DNA of 64,000 bases. Source: Emticicia sp. C21 (GTDB lineage Bacteria > Bacteroidota > Bacteroidia > Cytophagales > Spirosomataceae). The DNA lies in the NCBI RefSeq assembly GCF_003418935.1, contig NZ_QVMT01000003.1:434001-498000 (forward strand). The letters are read 5' to 3'. This document shows positions 23,694 through 32,442 of the stretch, in pieces. How positions within the stretch are numbered: position 1 is the stretch's first letter; each line of letters begins with the position of its first letter. A program made the position numbers and the translations under genes. A model generated the notes under the pieces. That model made no database searches. It had not been told where the DNA came from and worked only from the letters and a program-made list of their open reading frames with translations.

Positions 23694-24977
23694 ATGGCTG
23701 GTACAGCAGAATTAATACTTGATGGTAAATCTTACCAATACCCTACCATAGAAGGTTCGGAAGGAGAGAAAGCGATTGATATTGCCAAACTCCGTGATGA
23801 AACAGGTTACATAACAATCGATAGCGGCTATAAAAATACAGGAGCGACCAAAAGTGCCATTACTTTTCTGGATGGTGAAGAAGGAATATTGCGCTACCGC
23901 GGCTATGCTATAGAAGATCTGGCTGAAAAAGCTAACTTCTTAGCAGTGGCTTATTTGCTTATTTATGGCGAATTGCCAAATAAGGAACAATACGACCAAT
24001 TTGATAATGCTATTCGCAGACATACGCTGGTAAACGAAGATATGCGTCGCATTTTCGATGGTTTCCCGGTGAATGCTCACCCAATGGGTGTAATGTCGGC
24101 AATGGTAAGTGCCATGAGTGGTTTTTATCCTGATTCTTATAACGATAAAGTTCCTGACCATACCGAAACGCATATCATCCGTTTGTTAGCTAAATTCCCT
24201 ACACTGGCTACCTGGTGTTATAAAAAATCAAACGGACACCCAATCAATTATCCTAAAAACTCATTAGATTATTGCTCGAATTTTCTACATATGATGTTCT
24301 CGTTGCCGGTTGAAGAGTATGAAGTAGATCCGGTAGTTTCAGCAGCTTTGAACAAATTATTGATTCTTCATGCCGATCACGAGCAAAACTGCTCTACCTC
24401 GACTGTACGTCTGGTAGGTTCATCAAAAGCTAATTTATACTCGTCTATTTCAGCAGGTATTTCGGCATTATGGGGTCCGCTACATGGTGGTGCTAACCAG
24501 GAGGTGATTGAAATGCTGGAAGACATCAAGGCTGATGGTGGTGATGTAATGAAGTTTGTGAATAAAGCAAAAGATAAAAATTCAGGTTTCCGTCTGATGG
24601 GCTTTGGCCACAGAGTTTATAAGAACTTTGACCCACGTGCCAAAATCATCAAAAAAGCGGCTGACGATATTCTAGGTAAACTAGGTGTAAACGACCCTGT
24701 ACTGGAGATTGCAAAAGGATTGGAGGAAGCAGCGTTGCACGATGATTATTTCGTATCGAGAAAGTTGTATCCAAACGTTGACTTCTACTCAGGAATCATC
24801 TACCGTGCTTTGGGTATTCCTACCAATATGTTTACTGTAATGTTTGCTATAGGCCGTCTTCCGGGTTGGATTGCGCAATGGAAAGAAATGAGAACCAACA
24901 AAGAGCCAATCGGTCGTCCTCGTCAAATCTATACAGGAGCAACTTTGCGCCCGTTTGTGGAGATTGAGAATAGATAA
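23694..24977 (+). CDS. gltA: Citrate synthase
   Basis: Condenses acetyl-CoA with oxaloacetate to citrate, entry step of the TCA cycle, in the cytosol. The 427 residues match the hexameric type II bacterial enzyme. Catalytic residues appear at the expected places: His in GPLHGGANQEV near residue 264, His in MGFGHRVYKNFDPRA near 305, and Asp in NVDFYSG near 362. The N-terminal domain (ITFLDGEEGILRYRGYAIEDLAEKANFLAVAYLLIYGELP) is typical. It is a single gene with a terminator directly behind. It is unrelated to the two-component operon that is divergent from it across 270 bp. Confidence 0.97.
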   Translation: MAGTAELILDGKSYQYPTIEGSEGEKAIDIAKLRDETGYITIDSGYKNTGATKSAITFLDGEEGILRYRGYAIEDLAEKANFLAVAYLLIYGELPNKEQYDQFDNAIRRHTLVNEDMRRIFDGFPVNAHPMGVMSAMVSAMSGFYPDSYNDKVPDHTETHIIRLLAKFPTLATWCYKKSNGHPINYPKNSLDYCSNFLHMMFSLPVEEYEVDPVVSAALNKLLILHADHEQNCSTSTVRLVGSSKANLYSSISAGISALWGPLHGGANQEVIEMLEDIKADGGDVMKFVNKAKDKNSGFRLMGFGHRVYKNFDPRAKIIKKAADDILGKLGVNDPVLEIAKGLEEAALHDDYFVSRKLYPNVDFYSGIIYRALGIPTNMFTVMFAIGRLPGWIAQWKEMRTNKEPIGRPRQIYTGATLRPFVEIENR

Positions 24978-25001
24978 GATTTATGGTTTTATAGATATAT
25001 A

Positions 25002-25034
25002 GAAGCCTCGGAGATTGGTCTCTGAGGCTTTTTG
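25002..25034 (+). terminator. Terminator of gltA
   Basis: Stem AAGCCTCGGAGA / TCTCTGAGGCTT (one mismatch) with loop TTGG, followed by TTTTTG, 24 bp after the stop codon. Confidence 0.8.
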
Positions 25035-25069
25035 TTTTAATCTATGATAGCGGAAATGAGATAAATCAT

Positions 25070-25975
25070 TTATTCAACAAAGTAATCACGGGGATGCAAG
25101 ACCCCATCAGGGGTTAATTTACCTCCATATACTGGGAACAGACTTGCGTCGCCATAGTTTTTGATACGTCTGATATTTTTAAGGACTTCCATATCGACCT
25201 CTGAAATCTCGAAATCTATCTCTGCATTGGCACGTATATGAGCGGGATTGGCTGTTTTAGGCAATGGCAGCATATCTAATTGCAGACAATAGCGAATACA
25301 TAGTTGCGGAATACTAACCCCATAGCGTTCAGCCATGGCCGAAACCTCTTCGTTTTTTAACAACTCTCCATGTGCTACCGGCGAATAAGCCTGTATCAGA
25401 ATGCCTTCACTCTGATTATAGGCAATGAGTTCAAAAGGAGTATTGCTTATATGTGCCAGAATCTGGTTTACCATAGGTTTGATTGTGCCATGCGCCAGAA
25501 TATTCTCCAGATCCACCTGCTCAAAGTTTGAAACGCCGATAGAGCGGAGTTTACCTGCTGTATAGGCTTCTTCCAGGGCACTCCAGGCTTCCAGATTACC
25601 TTCAAAGAAGCGATTATCTTCGTGATAGTCGAGCCAGGGCTGAGGGCTATGAATAATCATTAAATCTATATAACCCAGGTCGAGTTTTTGCAGCGATTCT
25701 TCGATAGCAGCTACTGCTTCGGCGTAATTCTTGATGTTAGCACTCAGCTTAGTGGTAACAAAAATTTCTTCACGAGGCACACCACTGGTCCGGACACCCT
25801 CACCAACGCCTCTTTCGTTGCCATAACCTTGTGCGGTATCAATATGCCGATACCCCATTTCGATGGCCGCACGAACCGGCTCTGCCACTTTGCTGTCTTC
25901 AATTAACCATGTTCCAAGTCCAAGCTTTGGAATCTTAACGCCATTAGGTAAAGTAAATGTTTCTTGTAGAATCAT
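25070..25975 (-). CDS. Aldo/keto reductase
   Basis: A 301-residue NADPH-dependent TIM-barrel oxidoreductase. The catalytic tetrad is present: Asp46 and Tyr51 (YRHIDTAQGYGNE), Lys76 (VTTKLS), His109 (LMIIHSPQP). SIGVSNFEQVDLENIL and NQILAHI are typical of the plant-type or 2,5-diketo-gluconate reductase-like branch. The cofactor site includes PLPKTANPAHIRAN. The physiological substrate cannot be named. Encoded alone, convergent with gltA and separated from it by a terminator. Confidence 0.92.
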   Translation of the reverse strand: MILQETFTLPNGVKIPKLGLGTWLIEDSKVAEPVRAAIEMGYRHIDTAQGYGNERGVGEGVRTSGVPREEIFVTTKLSANIKNYAEAVAAIEESLQKLDLGYIDLMIIHSPQPWLDYHEDNRFFEGNLEAWSALEEAYTAGKLRSIGVSNFEQVDLENILAHGTIKPMVNQILAHISNTPFELIAYNQSEGILIQAYSPVAHGELLKNEEVSAMAERYGVSIPQLCIRYCLQLDMLPLPKTANPAHIRANAEIDFEISEVDMEVLKNIRRIKNYGDASLFPVYGGKLTPDGVLHPRDYFVE

Positions 25976-26167
25976 AAGATAATTTCTTTACCTTGTTTTA
26001 CTAAAAAAATTGTTCCTACTGATTACCATATAAAGCACCGGCTTATCAGAAGCTTTTATAATTCCTGCTGAAATGATAATTCATCTGTTTTTTGGCGGAA
26101 TGTGTGATGCTCAAATTTTTTCTGCTATAGGTTTATATATTTCAGGTGATAATTATCTACTTAACTG

Positions 26168-26797
26168 CTACCTTCTCTGCATAATGCGTTGCATGTATTT
26201 GCCTAGTATATCAAACTCCAGATTAACCGTGCTGCCTACTGCTAATTGATGAAAATTGGTATGCTCCCAGGTATAAGGGATAATGGCTACACTAAAGCCA
26301 TTGTCTTTTGAATTGACAACCGTCAGGCTCACACCATTCACACAGATTGAGCCTTTTTCTACTGTAATATTATTGGTAGCAGCATCGTATTCAAACGATA
26401 TGAGCCAACTACCGTTCTGGTCTTCAAGGGTGGTGCAGATACCTGTCTGGTCAACATGGCCTTGCACGATATGCCCGTCGAAACGTCCGTTGGCAGGCAT
26501 ACAACGCTCCAGATTTACTTTATCTCCAATGGTTAGTTTGCCAAGGTTGGTTTTTTTCAGGGTTTCATCAATGGCGGTTACTTTATATCTTATGATTTGA
26601 TCGCCATTGAGTCCTTTCACAGGTTGATATTCAGCATTCAGTAACTCTACAACAGTCAGGCAAACGCCGTTGTGCGATAGGCTCTGGTCTATTTTTAGTT
26701 CGTGAGCAATATCAGATTCAAAAGTAAAAGTTAAATTTGTGCCATCTGGCTGAATATCAATGAGGTGGCCCATTGATTCTACAATTCCGGTAAACAT
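26168..26797 (-). CDS. ribE: Riboflavin synthase, alpha chain
   Basis: Dismutates two 6,7-dimethyl-8-ribityllumazine molecules to riboflavin, the last step of the pathway, in the cytosol. The 209 residues form the expected two similar barrels: the first starts MFTGIVESMGHL and contains SHNGVCLTVVE; the second contains GHIVQGHVDQTG and SICVNGVSLTVV. The C terminus has TNFHQLAVGSTVNLEFD. There are no other riboflavin genes nearby and no FMN riboswitch-like structure is apparent in the 177-bp upstream gap. Confidence 0.95.
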   Translation of the reverse strand: MFTGIVESMGHLIDIQPDGTNLTFTFESDIAHELKIDQSLSHNGVCLTVVELLNAEYQPVKGLNGDQIIRYKVTAIDETLKKTNLGKLTIGDKVNLERCMPANGRFDGHIVQGHVDQTGICTTLEDQNGSWLISFEYDAATNNITVEKGSICVNGVSLTVVNSKDNGFSVAIIPYTWEHTNFHQLAVGSTVNLEFDILGKYMQRIMQRR

Positions 26798-26886
26798 GTA
26801 ATAATTGATAAAGTTTTCGACTGCGAATTACGATATTTCAACTCAGAATAGCGAAGAAAAGTTCTTATTAGCTATATTAGCGGAAA

Positions 26887-26909
26887 AACCCCCGACCCCT
26901 AAAGGGGAG
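26887..26909. repeat. Family-C GC-rich repeat
   Basis: AACCCCCGACCCCTAAAGGGGAG between divergent ribE and the DUF1684 gene. Core palindrome CCCCTAAAGGGG. Confidence 0.6.
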
Positions 26910-26974
26910 AGACAGAATCGTCGATTCTCAAGAGAAATAAAATGAAAAAGGTTTATTAATAATCATACAACACT

Positions 26975-27565
26975 ATGTTCAAAAACAAAATTGTCCTTCT
27001 TATTCTGGTCGTTGCCATTGTAGGTATCTTGTTTTACTCGCTTCAGGGCTCAGAAGACTATATTGCTACTATCAGCGAGAAGCGAAATGAATATGCCCAG
27101 ACTCTTGCTAACGATAAAGATTCTCCGATAGCTAATCTGCCCAATTTTACGGGTTTTAAATACTTTGAACCGAATGTAGACTACCGGATTGAGGCTGAGT
27201 ATAAAGGTACCTCAGACAGCGGACAAAGCATGATTCTGATGACCGACAGCACCCAAAGCGAAATAAAAAAAGCCGGAGAAGCGACTTTCTTATTAGGTGG
27301 AGAAAACTATACGGTGAGCCTTTTTGATGAGGGAGATATTTACCTGCTCCCTTTCCGCGACCTAACCAGCGGCAAAGAAACCTATGGTGGCGGGCGCTAC
27401 ATAAATATTCCGAAAGATAAACTGGTAGGCGATAAAATAGAGATTGATTTTAACAATGCGCATAATTTCTATTGTGCTTATAATGAAAGCTATATATGCC
27501 CAATTCCACCAAAGGAGAATTTTATTAAGGCCGAGATTAAGGTAGGAGAGAAGGTTTATAAGTGA
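26975..27565 (+). CDS. DUF1684 family exported protein
   Basis: A 196-residue protein of the DUF1684 family, recognised by FRDLTSGKETYGGGRYI and the ending IDFNNAHNFYCAYNESYICPIPPKENF. The N-terminal MFKNKIVLLILVVAIVGILFYSL is a signal anchor, so the soluble domain likely faces the periplasm. The family is widespread but lacks a settled biochemical role. The usual Asn-Pro-Tyr-Cys in the C-terminal motif is Asn-Phe-Tyr-Cys here. The stop codon is directly followed by a 30-bp direct repeat belonging to the flank of the IS200-type element. Confidence 0.88.
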   Translation: MFKNKIVLLILVVAIVGILFYSLQGSEDYIATISEKRNEYAQTLANDKDSPIANLPNFTGFKYFEPNVDYRIEAEYKGTSDSGQSMILMTDSTQSEIKKAGEATFLLGGENYTVSLFDEGDIYLLPFRDLTSGKETYGGGRYINIPKDKLVGDKIEIDFNNAHNFYCAYNESYICPIPPKENFIKAEIKVGEKVYK

Positions 27566-27567
27566 GG

Positions 27568-27662
27568 GGGTGAAATAAACAAAATACCGACTTGAGTAGA
27601 TACATCCCGCGAGTATAAAAATAAAAAATATCGGGTGAAATAAACAAAATACCGACTTGAGT
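27568..27662. repeat. 30-bp direct repeat, two copies 65 bp apart
   Basis: The segment at 27568-27597 recurs exactly at 27633-27662; it starts GGGTGAAATAAAC and ends CCGACTTGAGT. The second copy runs on into the ACCGACTTGAGTCGGT hairpin of the family-B array. Confidence 0.75.
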
Positions 27663-27845
27663 CGGTATGACTAGAAACGAATCCTTTGTTATCTTAGCCG
27701 GCGACTTTAGTCGCTGAAACAAGGGTATTGGATAATGGGAGTTTATTTGGCAATAAGTTAAGTCATAGTCTTCTGGCACAGCGACTAAAGTCGCCGGCTA
27801 AGATAACAAAGGTAATTTTGCATTCAGTACCGACTGAAGTCGGCA
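27652..27845. repeat. Family-B palindrome array 5' of the IS200-type transposase
   Basis: Two oppositely oriented units. The left is ACCGACTTGAGTCGGT, then CCTTTGTTATCTTAGCCGG and CGACTTTAGTCGCTG (to 27716). The right begins CAGCGACTAAAGTCGCCGG at 27779 and ends with ACCGACTGAAGTCGGC. Together they form a nearly symmetrical inverted repeat of about 194 bp. Confidence 0.75.
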
Positions 27846-27900
27846 CGTTTGAGTAAAAATTTTAAATTAAGATTAACATTTTCAAACCTAAAAGCTGCTA

Positions 27901-28332
27901 ATGAAAAGGAATTATATCGCTTTGCATGTTCATTTAATATGGACAACAAAGAATAAAACTCCTTTTTTAGAAGCAAAATACCGCTATCCTTTATTAGAAC
28001 ATATCAGAGAAACAGCGTTATTAAAGGGTATAAAAATACGAATTGTAAATGGCGTTGAAGACCATTTACATTGTCTGGTAAGTTTGCATCCAACCCAAAG
28101 TATCGCAGACGTTATGAAGAGCATTAAGGGAGAATCTTCGAGGTGGATAAATCAGCAGAGGTGGTTCGGTAAAGATTTTGAATGGCAGGATGGTTATGGT
28201 GCTATTTCGGTAAGCCCTCAGCACTTTGCCCGCACAACACAGTATATCTTTAATCAGGAAGTTCATCATGCTTCTCAAAATTTAGAAGATGAATTGAAGA
28301 TTTTTGAGCAATTCGCAGATGAGATAGAATAG
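27901..28332 (+). CDS. tnpA: IS200/IS605-type TnpA transposase
   Basis: A 143-residue Y1 HUH transposase that moves single-stranded DNA by recognising subterminal hairpins. The motifs are intact: HVHLIWTTKNKTPFL at the N terminus, the HUH pair in VEDHLHCLVSL, and the C-terminal TTQYIFNQEVHH with the nucleophilic Tyr. It has no accompanying TnpB. It lies between family-B palindromes (27652-27845 and 28381-28600), and solo family-B copies occur at 22516 and 54336, so it is the likely source of their mobility. It is a different lineage from the RAYT at 3089. Confidence 0.92.
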   Translation: MKRNYIALHVHLIWTTKNKTPFLEAKYRYPLLEHIRETALLKGIKIRIVNGVEDHLHCLVSLHPTQSIADVMKSIKGESSRWINQQRWFGKDFEWQDGYGAISVSPQHFARTTQYIFNQEVHHASQNLEDELKIFEQFADEIE

Positions 28333-28380
28333 ATAATATAGATTTTCTTAAAAATTGAATATGATATATAATGAACATGT

Positions 28381-28600
28381 CTCGACTTGAGTCGGGAATG
28401 CATGCAAAATAAACCTTTGTTTTCTTAGACGGCGACCGCGCGGCGGACCGTTTCAGTCGCTGAATCACAGGTCAAAGGAATGCCCAAATACCCGTGGTCA
28501 ACCAATAAATTGGTCGGACTGCCGAAGGGGCTCCTAAAATAAAAAAGCGGACGTCGCGCGGAAAAAAAAATCAGTATAGGCCTACTAAAGTCGGCCATTA
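28381..28600. repeat. Family-B repeat 3' of the transposase, with insert
   Basis: CGACTTGAGTCG (28383-28394) and CCTTTGTTTTCTTAGACGGCG (28414-28434) mirror the 5' array, but the following palindrome is split by CCGCGCGGCGGACCG. Further right is GGCCTACTAAAGTCGGCC (about 28580-28600), the inner palindrome of the family-B MITE. The end of the element is degraded. Confidence 0.6.
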
Positions 28601-28672
28601 AAGTAAAAGCCGTTATTATTTATTCATGTACCAACCCCCACAAAAACAAATAAAAAACAAACAGTAACCCCT

Positions 28673-31147
28673 ATGAAACAACGCTTCATCAAAACATTGG
28701 CCTTGCTGGTTATCAGTGCTTATGCAATGGCGCAAGACCCTAAATCTATTGATGCCTTTACTACCGGCATGGATAAACGAGAGGGCTTTCTGAATTTCTA
28801 CTGGAACGGGAAAGACGGCAAAGTATACCTCGAAATCGACAAATTTGATACCGAGCTATTGTATTACCCCTCATTGGCACAAGGCGTAGGGTCAAACGAT
28901 ATCGGACTTGACCGTGGTCGGCTTGGACAAGAACATGTGGTGAAATTCCAGAGAAGCGGCAACAAAATTCTCATGATTGAGCCCAACTACTCTTACAGAG
29001 CCATCTCCGATGATATGATGGAAAAAAGAGCTGTTGAACAATCGTTTGCCAAGTCGGTGCATTTTGGTTTTGATATAAAGGCCGAAAGCGGTGGCAAGGT
29101 ATTAGTCGATTTGACACCTCTTCTGTTGCAGGATGCCGTAGGTGCTATTCAGGATATTGCCCGTAGCAGACAAGGCACTTTCCGACTGGATGCTTCCCGT
29201 TGTGCGGTCTATCTGCCTTATACGAGAAATTTCCCTAAAAACTCAGAATTTGAAGCCATTATTACCCTGACGGGTGATAATCCTGGAGGGTATCTGCGTG
29301 AGGTAGTGCCAACACCTACTATTATCACCATGCACCAGCATCACTCGTTTGTAGAATTACCTGATCTGGAAGCTGATAAAAAAAGCAAGGCATTTACCCC
29401 AAGGGAATTTGACCCACGCATTGGCTATGGCGGTATTGAGTATTTTGATTACGCCACGCCTGTCAGCGAGCCTATCAATAAAAGATATATTTCCCGCCAT
29501 CGTCTGCAAAAGAAAGACCCAACTTCTATTCTGAGCGAAGCCGTAAAACCAATTGTCTATTATATGGATCCGGGTGCGCCGGAACCTATCCGTTCAGCTT
29601 TGATGGAAGGAGCAGCTTGGTGGAATCAGGCCTATGAAGCGGCAGGGTATAAGGACGCTTTTCAGGTAAAACTTCTACCGCCTGATGCCGACCCGATGGA
29701 TATTCGCTATAACCTTATCCAATGGGTACACCGTAGTACTCGTGGGTGGTCATATGGTGCCAGTGTAATCGACCCTCGTACAGGTGAGATTCTGAAAGGT
29801 AAAGTAACGCTTGGTTCATTACGTGTCCGTCAGGATTTCATGATTGCACAAGGCTTTATAGGCAATTATGAAACCGATAGTACCAACCTCAATACTATCA
29901 ACCAGATGGCTCTGGATAGATTGAAACAACTGGCAGCGCATGAAATAGGGCATACATTGGGCTTACCGCATAACTATATTTCGAGCATCAATGGTCGTGC
30001 CTCTGTAATGGATTATCCTCATCCGCTTATCAGCTATGCCAATGGTAAATTCGACCTTTCGCGTGCTTATTCAATGGGTATCGGCGAATATGATAAGGCA
30101 TCAATCACCTGGGGGTATCAGGATTTTCCGGATAATGTAAATGAAAAAGCTGAATTGGAGAAGATAGTGCAAAATACCCTGAGAAAAGGCTTACGATTCC
30201 TGACCGACCAGGATGCCCGTCCGGAAGGTTCGGTGAGTCCATCAACACACTTATGGGATAATGGCGGTGATGCCGTAACGGAATTGAAAAGAGTGATGGA
30301 GTTGCGTAGAATTGCACTAAAAGATTTTACAGAAAAGAAAATCAGAGTTAATGCACCAATGGCCACAGTTGAAGAGGTATTGGTACCTATGTATATGTTC
30401 CACCGCTATCAGACAGAGGCTACCTCTAAAATATTGGGTGGCGCAGACTATAACTTTGCCCTACGTGGCGATGGACAGGTAGTTTATGACCCAGTACCTG
30501 CTGCCAAACAACGCGAGGCTTTTAATACTTTGATGCAAACCCTTACCCCGGAGTTTCTGGCTGTGCCTGACCATATCCTGAAAATGATTCCGCCGAGACC
30601 GTTTCGCTATCAGGCTAATCCGAGAGAGACATTCAAGCGTCATACTGGTTTAGCTTTTGACCCATTGGCTCCGGCAGAAGCATCAGCAGGAATGACTCTG
30701 AGATTGATTCTGAACCCTGAGCGTGCATCAAGATTGGTAAGTCAGAAAGTAATGAAACCGGATTTGCCGACATTGGCCGAAGTATCAAGCATTATGGTAC
30801 AAAAGCTATGGAAAAAGCCGGAAATGTTTAAAAATAATAGCTATTATGCCCAGATAGACCGCATGGTAGCGATGCAGTTTTTAGACCAGTTGATGACACT
30901 GGCTAATAACAAAGATGCCTCCATGGAAGTACGCGCCAATGCCTACGGTGCTATCGATGATATTCAGGATTGGTTGAAAAGCAATACAGTGGATGGCGCA
31001 GGTTTTGCTCGTTTGACTTTATTAAAGATAAAGCAATTTGAAGAGAATCCGGATATTACTATTCCAACCAATAGCTTAGCGGCTCCTGATGGTGCGCCAA
31101 TCGAGCCGGGCTATGAGTGGTTGGATGAGGATTGTGAGTGGAAATGA
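28673..31147 (+). CDS. Zinc-dependent metalloprotease, DUF5117/DUF4953 family
   Basis: An 824-residue exported protease of the family common in Bacteroidota. A signal peptide ends at AYAMAQ. A DUF5117-type region follows (FDTELLYYPSLAQGVGSNDIGLDRG, VKFQRSGNKILMIEPNYSYRA). The DUF4953-type catalytic region carries the zinc motif HExxHxxGxxH: His423, Glu424, His427, His433 (HEIGHTLGLPHNY). A Met-turn-like SVMDYPHP comes soon after, as in metzincins. The C-terminal third is helical. Natural substrates are unknown; cell location is periplasm or outside. A hairpin with T tract at 31179 terminates it. Confidence 0.92.
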   Translation: MKQRFIKTLALLVISAYAMAQDPKSIDAFTTGMDKREGFLNFYWNGKDGKVYLEIDKFDTELLYYPSLAQGVGSNDIGLDRGRLGQEHVVKFQRSGNKILMIEPNYSYRAISDDMMEKRAVEQSFAKSVHFGFDIKAESGGKVLVDLTPLLLQDAVGAIQDIARSRQGTFRLDASRCAVYLPYTRNFPKNSEFEAIITLTGDNPGGYLREVVPTPTIITMHQHHSFVELPDLEADKKSKAFTPREFDPRIGYGGIEYFDYATPVSEPINKRYISRHRLQKKDPTSILSEAVKPIVYYMDPGAPEPIRSALMEGAAWWNQAYEAAGYKDAFQVKLLPPDADPMDIRYNLIQWVHRSTRGWSYGASVIDPRTGEILKGKVTLGSLRVRQDFMIAQGFIGNYETDSTNLNTINQMALDRLKQLAAHEIGHTLGLPHNYISSINGRASVMDYPHPLISYANGKFDLSRAYSMGIGEYDKASITWGYQDFPDNVNEKAELEKIVQNTLRKGLRFLTDQDARPEGSVSPSTHLWDNGGDAVTELKRVMELRRIALKDFTEKKIRVNAPMATVEEVLVPMYMFHRYQTEATSKILGGADYNFALRGDGQVVYDPVPAAKQREAFNTLMQTLTPEFLAVPDHILKMIPPRPFRYQANPRETFKRHTGLAFDPLAPAEASAGMTLRLILNPERASRLVSQKVMKPDLPTLAEVSSIMVQKLWKKPEMFKNNSYYAQIDRMVAMQFLDQLMTLANNKDASMEVRANAYGAIDDIQDWLKSNTVDGAGFARLTLLKIKQFEENPDITIPTNSLAAPDGAPIEPGYEWLDEDCEWK

Positions 31148-31151
31148 AAAC

Positions 31152-31174
31152 GCGCCCCTAGCCCCTGAAGGGGA
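31152..31174. repeat. Family-C GC-rich repeat
   Basis: CGCCCCTAGCCCCTGAAGGGG, 5 bp after the metalloprotease stop codon and just before its terminator. Confidence 0.55.
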
Positions 31175-31178
31175 ACAA

Positions 31179-31226
31179 CTCGTTCTGAAACAGGTTTTAC
31201 AAGCGGTTTCAGAACGAGATTTTTTT
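31179..31226 (+). terminator. Terminator after the metalloprotease gene
   Basis: Perfect 13-bp stem CTCGTTCTGAAAC / GTTTCAGAACGAG with a 14-base loop, followed by a run of seven T residues. Confidence 0.85.
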
Positions 31227-31260
31227 CAAAGTATTTTAAATAAATGAGTTAAATTTGTTC

Positions 31261-31824
31261 ATGAAATATAATTTTATTCGATCTGTTTTTCAAGCAACCA
31301 CTATTCTTGAAAGAGAGAGGTACGAAAGTATCAATCATCTTTTAGATGAGGAGACTAAATATTTTCTTTATGAATTTGGTTTGCCGAATTCAACTTGGTT
31401 TTCGTTTGAATTTACCAATTCAGAAATTTATAATGCTGAATATAATATCTTAAATATTGGGAATAATGGAAGAAAATTTAATGGAGAAATAGCATCTTAT
31501 ATAGGTATAGACCTTAATAGTAACGAAATAGTCATGTTTTATAATTTTGCAGAAAATGAGAAATGCTTTTTAGGATTATCTTTAAAGCATTTCATACTGA
31601 CTATGTTTGAATTTGAAATGTTTACAAAAGAAATATGTGTAAAAAAATATTTTGGAGAGATACATAGTCAAGAAAAAAAATCATATCTGGAATATTTAAA
31701 TTATAGACTATTGCAATTAGATAAAGATTTCTATGCCAATGATAGAAGTTATTATTGGGGCAGTATACTTGAAGGAATGGAACAAGGTGTTGTACAGATT
31801 GTAGACTTCAAGACTATTAAATAG
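31261..31824 (+). CDS. Hypothetical protein, possibly SUKH/Smi1-like
   Basis: A 187-residue cytosolic protein with no signal or membrane segment and no family I recognise firmly. The layout (helical start, then FLYEFGLPNSTWFSFEF, IGIDLNSNEIVMFY, then CFLGLSLKHFILTMFEFEMF) loosely resembles SUKH/Smi1-like immunity domains, in which a Gly-Leu-Pro near the start and a Ser-Leu-x-x-Phe near the end are common. No toxin gene is adjacent, so it would be an orphan. The gene is AT-richer than its neighbours, which hints at acquisition by transfer. The ATG at 31261 is preferred over an upstream TTG. Confidence 0.55.
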   Translation: MKYNFIRSVFQATTILERERYESINHLLDEETKYFLYEFGLPNSTWFSFEFTNSEIYNAEYNILNIGNNGRKFNGEIASYIGIDLNSNEIVMFYNFAENEKCFLGLSLKHFILTMFEFEMFTKEICVKKYFGEIHSQEKKSYLEYLNYRLLQLDKDFYANDRSYYWGSILEGMEQGVVQIVDFKTIK

Positions 31825-31884
31825 GTTTGTGTAAATCTGTTTCAGGAATACAAATTGTGCATTAGAATTAATAATTATCGCCAG

Positions 31885-32301
31885 TTACTGAGCCTTTGTC
31901 CAGTTTACGGTTTTGCCCAGTAACGGTGAACCTATGTATCCTTTAAGCTTCAAAATATTCCCTTCAATAGTTATTTTACCACTATAGTTCTTTCCAGATG
32001 TAGGGTCATAAATAGAGCCATCTACCCACTCATCACTATCAAATACAAAATTGGAAAGCAGAATCAGGTTTAGTATAGTTTTAGTGCCAGATTTATCTTT
32101 TTTCAAAGTCTTGCCATCGGCCAGATAGGGTTCTTTAAGCCAGATTATTTTACCCATGTATTTGTCACCTGATTTGTAAATCTGAAGTTTGGTGTTTTTC
32201 TCAGGATTTAACCACATACCCACTATATCATTTGCATTATTTGAATCAGGGCTGGTAAAAGAGTTAATAACCGTTAATAAAATGATTGTTATCTGAAGCA
32301 T
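31885..32301 (-). CDS. DUF2147 family exported protein
   Basis: A 138-residue protein when started at the ATG at 32301, which gives a signal peptide (MLQITIILLTVINSFTSP). The mature domain begins DIVGMWLNPEKNTKLQIYKSGDKYMGKIIWLKEPYL, typical of DUF2147, and ends KLKGYIGSPLLGKTVNWTK. The domain is a small lipocalin-like beta barrel of unknown ligand, widespread in Gram-negative bacteria. Longer frames upstream give a Lys-rich stretch without a signal and were rejected. It lies 141 bp after the lipoprotein gene on the same strand. Confidence 0.85.
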   Translation of the reverse strand: MLQITIILLTVINSFTSPDSNNANDIVGMWLNPEKNTKLQIYKSGDKYMGKIIWLKEPYLADGKTLKKDKSGTKTILNLILLSNFVFDSDEWVDGSIYDPTSGKNYSGKITIEGNILKLKGYIGSPLLGKTVNWTKAQ

Positions 32302-32442
32302 TGTTTTGTGAATTTTAGTTGATAATTTCTTTGGGTTGAGCTGATGTGAGAATCTACCTATAAAATAGACATTCTGTTTTCTACACCTATCATCAACGAA
32401 AAAGATTACCTTTTGATTGCCCTTTCCTTTTACCAAAACACC

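Noticed and set aside
26798-26974. FMN riboswitch upstream of riboflavin synthase
   Set aside because: The gap shows no RFN-like set of conserved helices; it mainly holds a family-C repeat.
27537-27779. Minus-strand frame across the family-B repeats
   Set aside because: It consists largely of translated palindromes and overlaps the end of the DUF1684 gene.
31250-31257. TAAATTTG just before the 31261 start
   Set aside because: A start site from it would fall inside the coding sequence.
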